The notes under the pieces were generated by a model. That model saw only the letters and a list, made by a program, of their open reading frames with translations. It did no database searches and had not been told where the DNA came from. The position numbers were made by a program, and so were the translations under genes. From positions 1-64,000 of the forward strand of contig NZ_JANUGP010000033.1 in assembly GCF_024753135.1 (NCBI RefSeq): a stretch of 64,000 nt of DNA, in the 5' to 3' direction. Below, piece by piece: positions 7,630-16,248 of this stretch. The DNA is from Streptomyces pyxinicus (GTDB taxonomy: Bacteria > Actinomycetota > Actinomycetes > Streptomycetales > Streptomycetaceae). Position 1 is the stretch's first letter; each line of letters starts with the position of its first letter.

Positions 7630-9252
7630 ATGGGGCGGTCGTGGTGGGGCTGGGGAAACGACGAGGACGCCGTCACGGGCGCCGAACTCCGCGAACTGCT
7701 GGACCGAGTAAGGGCGTTGACGTCCGGTGAGCTGGTCGACCACCGGCCGCCCGACATCGCCTCCCTCGCCCTGCCCCGGCCCCGGACCGCCCCGCCCGCC
7801 GCACTGGCCGCGCTGTGCTCCGACGACCCCGGGGACCGGGCCGCCCACGCGCACGGCAAGGCGTACCGGGACGTGGTGCGCAACCTCCACGGGGACCTGC
7901 GCCATGTGCCGGACCTCGTCGCCCGCCCCCGCGACGAGCGAGAGGTGACCGACCTCCTCGACTGGTGCACCCGCGAGAACATCGCCGTGATCCCGTACGG
8001 CGGCGGCACTTCGGTGGTCGGCGGGGTGGAACCCCGGTGCGCCGACGACCACCCCGCCGTCGTCACCCTGGACCTGGGCCGCATGGACCGGGTGCTGGAG
8101 ACCGACCGGACCAGCCGGGCCGCCCGCGTCCAGGCCGGGGTGCTCGGCCCCCGGCTCGAAGAACAGCTGCGTCCCGAAGGGCTGACGCTGCGCCACTTCC
8201 CGCAGTCCTACGAGTTCTCCTCCTTGGGCGGCTGGCTCGCCACCCGGGCCGGCGGCCACTACGCGACGCTCTACACCCACATCGACGACCTGGTCGAGTC
8301 GATGCGGGTGGTCACACCGAGCGGCGTCAGCGCCTCCCGGCGGCTGCCCGGCTCCGGCGCCGGACCCTCACCCGACCGGCTGTTCCTGGGCAGCGAGGGC
8401 ACCCTCGGCATCATCACCGAGGCATGGCTGCGACTGCGCGAGCGGCCCCGCCGGCGGGCCGGGGCGTCCGTGCGGTTCGAGGACTTCGACGCGGCCGTCA
8501 CCGCCACCCGCGCCGTCGCGCAGAGCGGCCTGAACCCCGCCAACTGCCGTCTCCTCGACGCGGCCGAGGCGCTGCTCAACGCGGGCGTGAGCACCGGCGG
8601 CGGCGTACTCGTCCTCGCCTTCGAGTCCGCCGACCACCCCGTCCGGGCCCACCTGGACCGGGCCGTGGAGCTGTGCCGCGACCACGGCGGCACACCCTCG
8701 GCCCCGAAGTCCCGCACGACCCCGGAGCGCGACCCCGCCGCCGACGCCTGGCGCTCGTCCTTCCTGCGGATGCCCTACCAGCGCGACGCCCTGGCCCGGC
8801 ACGCGGTGATCGCCGAGACCTTCGAGACGGCCTGCACCTGGGACCGGTTCGAGGCACTGCACCGGGCGGTCACGGAAGCGGCGCGGGACGCCCTGCGCGA
8901 GGTCACCGGGACCGGCGTGGTCACCTGCCGCCTCACCCACGTCTACCCGGACGGGCCCGCCCCCTACTTCGGCGTCTACGCGCCCGGCCGCTGGGGCTCC
9001 ACCGTCGCCCAGTGGGACCACATCAAGGCCGCCGTGTCCGAGGCGATCGCGACGCACGGCGGCACCATCACCCACCACCACGCGGTCGGCCGCGACCACC
9101 GCCCCTGGTACGACCGCCAGCGGCCCGGCCCCTTCGCCGCCGCCCTCACCGCCGCCAAGGCCGCCCTGGACCCGGCCGGCATCCTCAACCCCGGGGTGCT
9201 GCTGCCGGCGCCGGGGCGGGCCCGTGCGGGAGCTGTCGGTGGCGCCAACTAA
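7630..9252 (+). CDS. FAD-linked oxidase, alkyl-DHAP synthase-like
   Basis: 540 residues. A PCMH-type FAD-binding domain (about residues 90-275) contains the pyrophosphate loop IPYGGGTSVVGG and the glycine/serine stretch SLGGWLATRAGG; the later FLGSEGTLGIITEA motif is typical of this oxidase class. The C-terminal domain with conserved Arg and a His-rich stretch (THHHAVGRDH) resembles alkyldihydroxyacetonephosphate synthase and D-lactate/glycolate oxidases. The ATG at 7630 is taken because family similarity begins soon after it. Its control by the divergent TetR is inferred. Whether it makes ether lipids or oxidises a 2-hydroxy acid cannot be settled from sequence alone. Confidence 0.85.
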   Translation: MGRSWWGWGNDEDAVTGAELRELLDRVRALTSGELVDHRPPDIASLALPRPRTAPPAALAALCSDDPGDRAAHAHGKAYRDVVRNLHGDLRHVPDLVARPRDEREVTDLLDWCTRENIAVIPYGGGTSVVGGVEPRCADDHPAVVTLDLGRMDRVLETDRTSRAARVQAGVLGPRLEEQLRPEGLTLRHFPQSYEFSSLGGWLATRAGGHYATLYTHIDDLVESMRVVTPSGVSASRRLPGSGAGPSPDRLFLGSEGTLGIITEAWLRLRERPRRRAGASVRFEDFDAAVTATRAVAQSGLNPANCRLLDAAEALLNAGVSTGGGVLVLAFESADHPVRAHLDRAVELCRDHGGTPSAPKSRTTPERDPAADAWRSSFLRMPYQRDALARHAVIAETFETACTWDRFEALHRAVTEAARDALREVTGTGVVTCRLTHVYPDGPAPYFGVYAPGRWGSTVAQWDHIKAAVSEAIATHGGTITHHHAVGRDHRPWYDRQRPGPFAAALTAAKAALDPAGILNPGVLLPAPGRARAGAVGGAN

Positions 9253-9262
9253 GCTCCCGCGC

Positions 9263-10957
9263 ATGAGCGAAGCGGGCAGCGACACCAGCGGCAGACGGGT
9301 GGTCGACGGGCGGTTCGAGCTGGAACGACGGCTCGGCGCTGGCGGCATGGGCATGGTCTGGCAGGCCCGGGACCTGGCCCTGCACCGGAGCGTGGCCGTC
9401 AAGGAGGTACGGCCCCCCGACCCGGACCTCGCCGAGTACGACCCGGAGGCCGCCCGGATGCTGCGCGAGCGGGTCCTGCGGGAGGCCCGCGCCCTGGCCC
9501 GGGTCGACCACCCCAATGTGGTGACGATCCATCACATCGTGGACGGCGGCCCGGGGACCTACCCCTGGATCGTCATGGAACTGGTCACCGGCGGCTCCCT
9601 CGCCGACCGCCTCGCCCAGGGCCCCATGGCCCCCGCCGAGGCGGCGCTGCTCGGCCGCGAGGTGCTGGCGGCGCTGCGCGCGGCGCACGCGGCCGGCATC
9701 CAGCACCGGGACGTGAAACCGGCCAACGTCCTGCTGCGGCCCGACGGCCGCCCGGTCCTCACCGACTTCGGCATCGCCGCCATCCGCGAGGCGACCGCCC
9801 TCACCGCCACCGGCTCGGTCATCGGCACACCCGACTACATGGCCCCGGAACGCGTCTCGGGCCAGGACGGCGGCCCCGCCTCGGACCTGTGGTCGCTGGG
9901 CATGATGCTCTACACCGCCGTCGAGGGCCACCACCCACTGCGCCGGGGCACGACCCTGGCGACGCTCGCCGCCGTCCTCAGCGAGGACATCCCGCCACCG
10001 GTCCGGGCCGGCGCGCTCGGACACGCGCTCTCCCGCGTCCTGGTGCGCGACCCGGAGGCCCGGCCCGGCGCCGCCGAGCTGGACCGCATGCTCGACGCCG
10101 CCGCCCGCAGCGCCGAGCCCGCCACGTCGTACCACCTCCAGCCCCCGCCCGCCGGACCGCACCCGCACCCGTACCCGGCGACGACGGCACCCGGCTTCGG
10201 CCCCGCGCCCACCATGCCGTCGGGCCCCCACGACGCCCGCCCGGCACCCACCGTGCCCCCGGGACCCGCGGACGCCCGCCCGGGAGCCCCCACCCGGCCC
10301 GTGCGCCCCGGCCGTCGCACACGAGGGACGCTGATCGCGCTGCCCGTCGCCGGGGTCGCGCTGGCCGGCGCCCTCGTCTGGACCCTGCTGCCGGACGGGA
10401 ACACCGAAGTCAGCGCCGGAACCACCCAGGACACGGCCCAGCCGCACAGCGACAGCCCGAAGTCCACCGCCTCGCCGGCCGGCCAGGAGCGGACCGGCAC
10501 GACGGATCTGCTGACCCCGGACGGCATCCGCACCGCGCTCGCCGCCCTCAAGAAGGCCACCGGCCGCGATCGCTACGGCGACCTCACGGTGTACCCGGAG
10601 TACGTCTCCGCCTCGATGATGGTCGACGGCAGTGACAGCAAGTACGACACCTACACCTACCGCCCCGGACAGGGCGTGCAGAAGGGCATCATCAGCAACA
10701 GCCTGCCCAGTTCCGACAAGCCCGTCTCCCTGGACGGGTTCGACTGGGACGCGGTGCCGGCCCTGCTGCGCGAGGCCCGCCGGAAACTGAACGTCGACGA
10801 CGCCGACACCCGCTACCTGGCGCTCGACGCCCCGAGCACGGCCTTCGGCACGCCCGCCGGCATGTCCGTGTACCTCAGCAACGCCTACCACCAGAGCGGC
10901 TACCTCCAGGCCGACCCCAAGGGCAAGGTGCTGAAGGTGATGCCGTACGACGGCTGA
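9263..10957 (+). CDS. Membrane Ser/Thr protein kinase (Hanks type)
   Basis: 564 residues. The kinase domain (about residues 15-275) has the glycine loop GAGGMGMVW, invariant Lys in VAVKEV, catalytic HRDVKPANVLL, DFG in LTDFGIAA, and the activation-segment GTPDYMAPE. A Pro/Ala-rich linker follows, then one transmembrane helix (about 354-376) and an extracytoplasmic domain of about 185 residues with no PASTA repeats. The ATG at 9263 lies 10 bases after the oxidase stop and avoids overlapping it. The outer domain is probably the sensor; its ligand is unknown. Confidence 0.9.
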   Translation: MSEAGSDTSGRRVVDGRFELERRLGAGGMGMVWQARDLALHRSVAVKEVRPPDPDLAEYDPEAARMLRERVLREARALARVDHPNVVTIHHIVDGGPGTYPWIVMELVTGGSLADRLAQGPMAPAEAALLGREVLAALRAAHAAGIQHRDVKPANVLLRPDGRPVLTDFGIAAIREATALTATGSVIGTPDYMAPERVSGQDGGPASDLWSLGMMLYTAVEGHHPLRRGTTLATLAAVLSEDIPPPVRAGALGHALSRVLVRDPEARPGAAELDRMLDAAARSAEPATSYHLQPPPAGPHPHPYPATTAPGFGPAPTMPSGPHDARPAPTVPPGPADARPGAPTRPVRPGRRTRGTLIALPVAGVALAGALVWTLLPDGNTEVSAGTTQDTAQPHSDSPKSTASPAGQERTGTTDLLTPDGIRTALAALKKATGRDRYGDLTVYPEYVSASMMVDGSDSKYDTYTYRPGQGVQKGIISNSLPSSDKPVSLDGFDWDAVPALLREARRKLNVDDADTRYLALDAPSTAFGTPAGMSVYLSNAYHQSGYLQADPKGKVLKVMPYDG

Positions 10958-11053
10958 CGGATACGGCGGCGGCACCTACCCGCGGCCGAGTCGCGCGCCG
11001 GCCGCACAGCACCGACGATGGCCTCACGATCTCCCCCACGCAAGGAAGACCGC

Positions 11054-11689
11054 ATGTCTGCCCTTCGCCGGATCAGCCCGCGCGGCGCTCGCCGCCGTCC
11101 CCTGACCGCCGTCGCCCTGGCCTGCTGCTGCCTCGCGGCCACGGGCACGCTCACCGGATGCGGCGGCGGGAACGGCGGCGGCTCCGCCGCCAGCGCGACG
11201 CCCACCGCCCCGGACACCGCCTCCTTCTCCGGGACCCTGCCCTCCGCCCTGGCCTCCTCCGCGTCCTCGGCCGTCGCCTCCGCCCGCGCGTCGGCCTCGG
11301 CGGCGGCCTCCTCGGCCGCGGCCCGCGCCTCCGAGTTCGAGGCCTCGGTGTCGGCCGAGGGCGAACGCCGGACCGCGGCGGCCCGGAAGGCGCTGGGGGA
11401 CGTCAAGGGCGGCGGGAACGCCCGCTCCGACGTCGCCATGAGCGGCATTCCCATGTCCCAGACCGGCGGCGTGCTGGCGGTCCTGCTCACCATCACCAAC
11501 CGCACGGACAAGAAAGCGTCCTACGCCGTGCGGGTCGACTTCGAGGACAAGGACCACCACGTCGTCGAGACCCGGTACACCGGCGCCGAGAACCTCGCAC
11601 CGGGCAAGAAGGAGCAGCCGGTCGTGTTCAGCCACAAGCCGTCCGAGCCGAGGCTCACCCCACGGCTGGCCAAGGCCCAGCGCTACTGA
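11054..11689 (+). CDS. Secreted lipoprotein of unknown function
   Basis: 211 residues. A twin-arginine-rich start and hydrophobic segment end in the lipobox LTGC (Cys about residue 36), followed by a glycine/serine linker and a long Ala/Ser-rich helical stretch (about 60-110) that could be a coiled coil. The C-terminal part (about 130-210) resembles FxLYD-type beta domains, with ITNRTDKKASYAVRVDFED and LAPGKKEQ. The later ATG at 11054 is used because the upstream in-frame ATG (11018) would put charged residues before the signal peptide. It follows the kinase gene by 96 bases on the same strand. Confidence 0.75.
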   Translation: MSALRRISPRGARRRPLTAVALACCCLAATGTLTGCGGGNGGGSAASATPTAPDTASFSGTLPSALASSASSAVASARASASAAASSAAARASEFEASVSAEGERRTAAARKALGDVKGGGNARSDVAMSGIPMSQTGGVLAVLLTITNRTDKKASYAVRVDFEDKDHHVVETRYTGAENLAPGKKEQPVVFSHKPSEPRLTPRLAKAQRY

Positions 11690-11701
11690 CGCGCGAACCC
11701 C

Positions 11702-12895
11702 TCAGAAGGCGTAACGGACCCGGAGCCAGGGGGCGTGCTCGGCGACCAGCGACCGTAGCGACCCCACGGCCGCGCTCTTGACGCCGAGGCCGTAGCGGAC
11801 GTTCACGGCGCCGTTCTGCGAGCGCTTCTCCTCCTGGAGGCCGGGCTGCCACAGGACGTCCTCGGCGCGGGGATGCCAGCCGAGGTTCACCTCGTGCAGC
11901 GCCTGGTTGTGCGTGAGCATGATGACCTCGGCGGCGGCCTGCCGCCTGACCCGCTCCGGCAGCACGTCGTCCAGGTGCCGCAGCAGTTCGCCCCAGGCCT
12001 CCTTCCAGCCGGGGCGCAGGACGACGGGCGAGAGGTTGAAGTGCACCTCGTAGCCCGCGTCCAGGAAGTCCGCGGCGGCGGCGATCCGCTCCTCGACCGC
12101 CGAGGTGCGCAGGTCCAGCAGCCGGGAGTCCGCCTCCGGCATCAGCGAGAACCGGACCCGCGTACGGCCGCGCGGGTCCAGGTCCAGCAGATCGGGGTTG
12201 ACGAACTTGGTGGCGAAGGAGGCCTTCGCCGTCGGCCACTGGCGGAATGACCGCACCAGGTCGGCGGTGTTGTCGCAGATCAGCGCGTCCACCGAGCAGT
12301 CGCCGTTCTCGCCGATGTCGTACACCCAGGCGGAGTCGTCGCACTGGTTCGGCTCGCGCTTGGCACCCTGGCGCAGGACGTGCCGGCGCAGCTGGGCGAT
12401 GATCGCCTCGATGTTGGTGAAGACGGTGACGGGATTGGCGTACCCCTTGCGTCGGGGCACGTAGCAGTAGGCGCAGGCCATCGCGCACCCGTTGGACGGA
12501 CCCGGGGCGATCCAGTCGGCCGAGCGGCCGTTGGGCCGGGTGGCGAGGGTCTTCTTCTCGCCCAGGATCAGTGTCTCGCCCTTGACCCGCACCCAGCGCT
12601 CGACGTTGCCCTCGTTGCCGTGCAGCTCGGGGATGCGCCAGTGCGAGTGGACCTCGGTCACGGCCGCGTCCGGGTAGCGGGCGAGGATCTGCCGGCCGCG
12701 CGGGGAGGCCGCGGCGGCCGGTTCGGCGTAGATGTGCCGGACGGGCAGCAGCCGCCGGGCGGCGGGGGAGTCCCGGAACGCCGGCCGGCCCCCCGCCCCG
12801 GCCGCGTCCCCTCCGGTGGACGGAGCGGCGTCCAGCGCGTCCAGGCCGAACAGCGCGTCGGCGCCGTCGCCGGGTCCGGCGGAGGAAGGGCACAT
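11702..12895 (-). CDS. Spore photoproduct lyase-like radical SAM protein
   Basis: 397 residues. The radical-SAM cluster motif CxxxCxxC appears as CAMACAYC (Cys about 136, 140 and 143), preceded by WIAPGPSNG. Additional cysteines (NQCDD, GDCSVDALIC) lie about 50-70 residues later, where spore photoproduct lyases carry the hydrogen-donor Cys. The family repairs the thymine dimer 5-thyminyl-5,6-dihydrothymine. The ATG at 12893-12895 has a GGAG ribosome-binding site on its own strand (GAGCGGAGCACC). It lies 76 bases downstream of a TetR gene on the same strand. The actinobacterial branch may have a different lesion or substrate. Confidence 0.8.
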   Translation of the reverse strand: MCPSSAGPGDGADALFGLDALDAAPSTGGDAAGAGGRPAFRDSPAARRLLPVRHIYAEPAAAASPRGRQILARYPDAAVTEVHSHWRIPELHGNEGNVERWVRVKGETLILGEKKTLATRPNGRSADWIAPGPSNGCAMACAYCYVPRRKGYANPVTVFTNIEAIIAQLRRHVLRQGAKREPNQCDDSAWVYDIGENGDCSVDALICDNTADLVRSFRQWPTAKASFATKFVNPDLLDLDPRGRTRVRFSLMPEADSRLLDLRTSAVEERIAAAADFLDAGYEVHFNLSPVVLRPGWKEAWGELLRHLDDVLPERVRRQAAAEVIMLTHNQALHEVNLGWHPRAEDVLWQPGLQEEKRSQNGAVNVRYGLGVKSAAVGSLRSLVAEHAPWLRVRYAF

Positions 12896-12971
12896 GGTGC
12901 TCCGCTCACAAAGAGTTATAAAGGACAGATATCCACTGTAGGGGCACATCGGGAACCGATCGGACAGCCGC

Positions 12972-13700
12972 TCAGTCCTCGCGGTCAAGGCCCGTGCGGC
13001 GCCTGGCGGACAGCTCGGCGGCGGCGCCCGCGAGCAGGGTGTCCAGGACCACCGGATAGGCGCTGTGCGGCATCCGCGCGGCCAGCAGGGCGGCCGTGGC
13101 GGCGATGTGCGGAAAGGACTCGGCGGGCAGCCGGGCGTACGTGGACGACCACAGGTCCTCGTCCGCCGCGCGCGCCTCCTCCGTCAGCGCCAGCGCGCCG
13201 GCGTCCAGCGCGGCGAAGGCCAGGCTCAGGTCGATGAAGGCGTGGTAGAGACGGACCGCGGCGGGGTCCGGGAAGCCGGCGGAACGCAGGATGCCGAGGA
13301 TCGTCTCGTCCAGCGCGATCTCCCGGGGCCGTCCGGTGACCCGGCTCGCGGTCAGGGCCGCCGCCTGCGGGTGGGCCAGATAGGAGGAGTGGACGGCGAG
13401 GCCCAGCGCGCGCAGGTCCGCCCGCCACTCGCCACTCGCCGACCAGCTGTCCAGCGCCCGCCCCAGCAGCTCCTCGCCGATGGCCCGGGTCAGCTCGTCC
13501 ATCCCGCCGAAGTAGCGGTACAGCGTGCTCGGGTCGGCGCCCAGGGCGGTGCCCAGCCGGCGCGCGGTCAGCCCGCCGCTGCCGTGCTCGCGCAGCACCC
13601 GCAGCGCGGTCTCCACGATGAGCCGCTCGGACAGCACCGTGCCCTGCCGGGTCGGCCGGCGCCTGCGCCGGGCCGTCTCGGGCACCACCTGCTTCGCCAT
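12972..13700 (-). CDS. TetR-family transcriptional regulator
   Basis: 242 residues. After a basic N-terminal tail (ETARRRRRPTRQG), the helix-turn-helix covers about residues 25-70 (VETALRVLREHGSGGLTARRLGTALGADPSTLYRYF is split here only by length: VETALRVLREHG, then LGADPSTLYRYFGG). The C-terminal half looks like the TetR class C-terminal domain. It is divergent from the saccharopine-dehydrogenase-like gene, with inverted repeats in the 148-base gap, so that gene is the likeliest target. The spore-photoproduct-lyase-like gene lies downstream on the same strand. Confidence 0.88.
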   Translation of the reverse strand: MAKQVVPETARRRRRPTRQGTVLSERLIVETALRVLREHGSGGLTARRLGTALGADPSTLYRYFGGMDELTRAIGEELLGRALDSWSASGEWRADLRALGLAVHSSYLAHPQAAALTASRVTGRPREIALDETILGILRSAGFPDPAAVRLYHAFIDLSLAFAALDAGALALTEEARAADEDLWSSTYARLPAESFPHIAATAALLAARMPHSAYPVVLDTLLAGAAAELSARRRTGLDRED

Positions 13701-13743
13701 GACCGTACTCCTCCACCCGGGTCCACCCGGGCCACCCTTATGC

Positions 13744-13778
13744 CAACGCGGTTGACTTTACCTCGGGCGGTCGCGTTG
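13744..13778. promoter_or_regulatory. Possible TetR operator region
   Basis: CAACGCGGTTG (13744-13754) has CAAC/GTTG ends around a 3-base centre. The heptamer CAACGCG (13744-13750) is repeated inverted as CGCGTTG (13772-13778). The elements lie in the gap between the divergent TetR and oxidoreductase genes. Binding is inferred. Confidence 0.35.
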
Positions 13779-13848
13779 CATCGGGCCAACTTCCCGGGCA
13801 CGCCTCCGTCGCACGGCGCGTGCCCTTCCCGAGAGAGGTGTGTCTGAC

Positions 13849-15072
13849 ATGCGAGTACTCCTCGTGGGCGCGGGCGGCGTCGGCACCGCCGTCACCCGGA
13901 TCGCGGCCCGCCGCGACTTCCTGGCCCACATGGTCGTCGCCGACTACGACCTCATCCGCGCCGAGTCGGCCGTCGCCGCCCTGACGGAGCGCGCCGACCG
14001 GTTCAGCGCCCGGCGCCTGGACGCCTCCGACGAGGACGCCGTACGCCGGCTGCTCACCGAGGAGCGCTGCGACGTCCTGCTGAACGCGACCGACCCGCGG
14101 TTCGTGATGCCCCTGTTCCGCGCGGCCCTCGCGGCGGGCGCGCACTACCTGGACATGGCGATGTCGCTGTCCGCCCCGCACGCGGAGCGCCCCCACGAGG
14201 AATGCTGGGTCAAACTCGGCGACGACCAGTTCGAACTGGCCGACAGCTGGGCGGAGTCGGGCCGGCTGGCCCTGGTCGGCATGGGGGTGGAACCCGGTCT
14301 CTCCGACGTCTTCGCCCGGTACGCGGCGGACGAACTCTTCGACGAGATCGAGGAGATCGGCGTCCGGGACGGTGCGAACCTCACCGTCGAGGGGTACGAC
14401 TTCGCGCCGTCGTTCAGCATCTGGACCACCATCGAGGAGTGCCTGAACCCGCCGGTGGTCTACGAGAGGGACCGCGGCTGGTTCACCACCGCCCCGTTCA
14501 GCGAACCGGAGGTCTTCGACTTCCCCGAGGGCATCGGCCCGGTCGAGTGCGTGAACGTGGAGCACGAGGAGGTGCTGCTCATCCCGCGCTGGGTGGACGC
14601 GCGCCGGGTGACCTTCAAGTACGGCCTGGGCGACGACTTCATCACCAAGCTGAAGACCCTGCGCCAACTCGGCCTGGACGCCACCGGGAAGGTTACCGTC
14701 CCGGGGGAGGACGGGCCGGTGCGGGTGTCCCCGCGTGACGTGGTCGCCGCCTGTCTGCCGGACCCGGCCACGCTGGGCGACCGCATGACCGGCAAGACCT
14801 GCGCGGGCACCTGGGTGAAGGGCGTCAAGGACGGCGCCCCGCGCGAGGTGTACCTGTACCACGTCGTCGACAACCAGTGGTCGATGGGCGAGTACGGCTC
14901 CCAGGCCGTGGTCTGGCAGACGGCGGTCAACCCGGTCGTCGCCCTCGAACTCCTCGCATCCGGCACCTGGTCGGGCCGGGGCGTCCTCGGCCCCGAGGCC
15001 CTGCCGCCCCGCCCGTTCCTCGACCTGCTCACCGAGTACGGCTCCCCCTGGGGACTGCGCGAACAGGGCTGA
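13849..15072 (+). CDS. Saccharopine dehydrogenase-like oxidoreductase
   Basis: 407 residues. An N-terminal Rossmann fold begins at the first residues with VLLVGAGGVGTAVTRIA (GxGGxG loop) and an acidic strand end (VVADYD). It is followed by the saccharopine-dehydrogenase C-terminal fold (VGMGVEPGLSDVFARYAADEL). Full length for the NAD(P)-dependent saccharopine/carboxynorspermidine dehydrogenase superfamily; lysine or polyamine-related imine reduction is possible, but the substrate is not set by sequence. The ATG at 13849 has a GAGAGAGG element about 10 bases upstream; the in-frame GTG at 13840 would be too close to it. Divergent TetR control is likely. Confidence 0.8.
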   Translation: MRVLLVGAGGVGTAVTRIAARRDFLAHMVVADYDLIRAESAVAALTERADRFSARRLDASDEDAVRRLLTEERCDVLLNATDPRFVMPLFRAALAAGAHYLDMAMSLSAPHAERPHEECWVKLGDDQFELADSWAESGRLALVGMGVEPGLSDVFARYAADELFDEIEEIGVRDGANLTVEGYDFAPSFSIWTTIEECLNPPVVYERDRGWFTTAPFSEPEVFDFPEGIGPVECVNVEHEEVLLIPRWVDARRVTFKYGLGDDFITKLKTLRQLGLDATGKVTVPGEDGPVRVSPRDVVAACLPDPATLGDRMTGKTCAGTWVKGVKDGAPREVYLYHVVDNQWSMGEYGSQAVVWQTAVNPVVALELLASGTWSGRGVLGPEALPPRPFLDLLTEYGSPWGLREQG

Positions 15073-15106
15073 CCCTCGGGGCCACCGGTGGGCCGGCGCG
15101 TCAGCC
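15067..15106. terminator. Bidirectional hairpin terminator
   Basis: Arms GGCTGAC (15067-15073) and GTCAGCC (15100-15106) enclose an inner GGCCACCGGTGGGCC stem. The outer arms include the stop codons of the convergent oxidoreductase and phospholipase genes. Confidence 0.65.
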
Positions 15107-15553
15107 GAAGACCTTGACCGCCTGGTAGTAGGTCCAGGCCGTGCTGTCGCACGCCGACTTCGTCGCGCCGCTGTAGGTGACGCAGACCCGCTTGAGGTCC
15201 TCGTACAGGGCGCTGTCCAGGCGTGACTTGTTGGCGTCGAAGGTGCCGGCGGCCTTGTAGTTGCGGTAGCCGAAGTCGTGCCGGGCGCAGGAGGTCGAGA
15301 AGGGGAAGCCGAACGGGTTGTCCGGCGAGGAGGAGCAGTAGTCCGTGGACCAGTCGAAGCCGTACGCGGACCAGGCGGACTGGTTCGATCGGGCGGCGGC
15401 CCAGAGGTGGTAGCTCGACGCGCTGGTCTGCGTCCAACTGGCCAGCACCTGGGGCTTGTCGGCCGGCGCCGCGTCGGCGGCGGTCGCGGTGGCGACGGTG
15501 GTGGCCAGGGCGAGGGCCGAGGCGGACAGTCCGACGGCGAGTCTGCGGTGCAT
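15101..15553 (-). CDS. Secreted prokaryotic phospholipase A2
   Basis: 150-residue precursor: signal peptide (about residues 1-28, ending ADA) and a mature enzyme of about 122 residues starting APADKPQVLASW, nearly the known Streptomyces violaceoruber phospholipase A2 mature start. The catalytic His-Asp pair is in SCARHDFGYRNYK, and four cysteines (about residues 73, 88, 124 and 136) can form the two known disulfides. It hydrolyses the sn-2 acyl bond of phospholipids with calcium. The ATG at 15551-15553 is chosen because it follows a GGAGGTG ribosome-binding site by a few bases. Confidence 0.94.
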   Translation of the reverse strand: MHRRLAVGLSASALALATTVATATAADAAPADKPQVLASWTQTSASSYHLWAAARSNQSAWSAYGFDWSTDYCSSSPDNPFGFPFSTSCARHDFGYRNYKAAGTFDANKSRLDSALYEDLKRVCVTYSGATKSACDSTAWTYYQAVKVFG

Positions 15554-15756
15554 CCCACACCTCCATGAGACCGCGGCCCGCCCATCGGGCCACAGGTACA
15601 TGACAAGATGATTGATGCGTCAACGGGTTCTGTACACCGTCCGGACCCGAACGGGCCGTGAACTGTTGGCGGACCGACTCGACCCCCGGTGAACACGAGG
15701 CGGGCACCCGGGACGTGCGCCGGGTGCCCGCCTGGTGCGCTTCCTGGTGCGGCGGT

Positions 15757-16176
15757 TCAGCCAACGGTCACGTTGAAGACCGGCGAAGCCGTCTGGCCGC
15801 TGACGATGCGCAGGTCGTTCTTGCCCTTCAGGCCGAGCTTGACGCCCAGGGAGTACGAGCCGTCCCGGGAGATGGGCGCGGACGCGGGCAGCGCGACCCA
15901 CGTGCCGTGCTGCTTCTGCTGGAGGGTCACCTTGCTGCCCGCCCGCAGACCGGTGGTCTTGCCGGTGACCCGGAACAGCTCCCAGGCGCGGACCGTCGTG
16001 ACGGACGGCTTCGCGGTGATGCCCGCCGTGGCCGCCGGGGCCTGGTGCGCGGCGGTGGCGGTGGCCGTGGTGTGCGAAACCGGGGTGGCCGCCATCGCGG
16101 TACCCGCGAGGGCGAGGGAGGCCGCGCCGAGAACGCCGACCACGGCCACGCGGAGGGAGCGTCGCTGGAAGAGCAT
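15757..16176 (-). CDS. Small secreted protein, Ig-like beta domain
   Basis: 139 residues. A signal peptide (about residues 1-30, ending AMA-AT) is followed by an Ala/Thr linker and a beta-rich domain (about 55-139) with alternating hydrophobic residues (VTLQQKQHGTWVALPAS, SYSLGVKLGLKGKND) like bacterial Ig-like or carbohydrate-contact domains. No cysteines or catalytic motif are visible. The ATG at 16174-16176 is preferred to the adjacent GTG. Role unknown; extracellular. Confidence 0.7.
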   Translation of the reverse strand: MLFQRRSLRVAVVGVLGAASLALAGTAMAATPVSHTTATATAAHQAPAATAGITAKPSVTTVRAWELFRVTGKTTGLRAGSKVTLQQKQHGTWVALPASAPISRDGSYSLGVKLGLKGKNDLRIVSGQTASPVFNVTVG

Positions 16177-16248
16177 CACAGTTCTGTCCGTTTCTGTCGC
16201 GAGAAGAGATGTACGAACGAAAGGACACCTACGTGTCGATTGGTGCCG

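Noticed and set aside
12954..12963. AACCGATCGG near the tetR stop as another copy of the 23935 operator
   Set aside because: Only 10 of 14 bases match, the right TTT arm is missing, and it lies at a gene end rather than a promoter.
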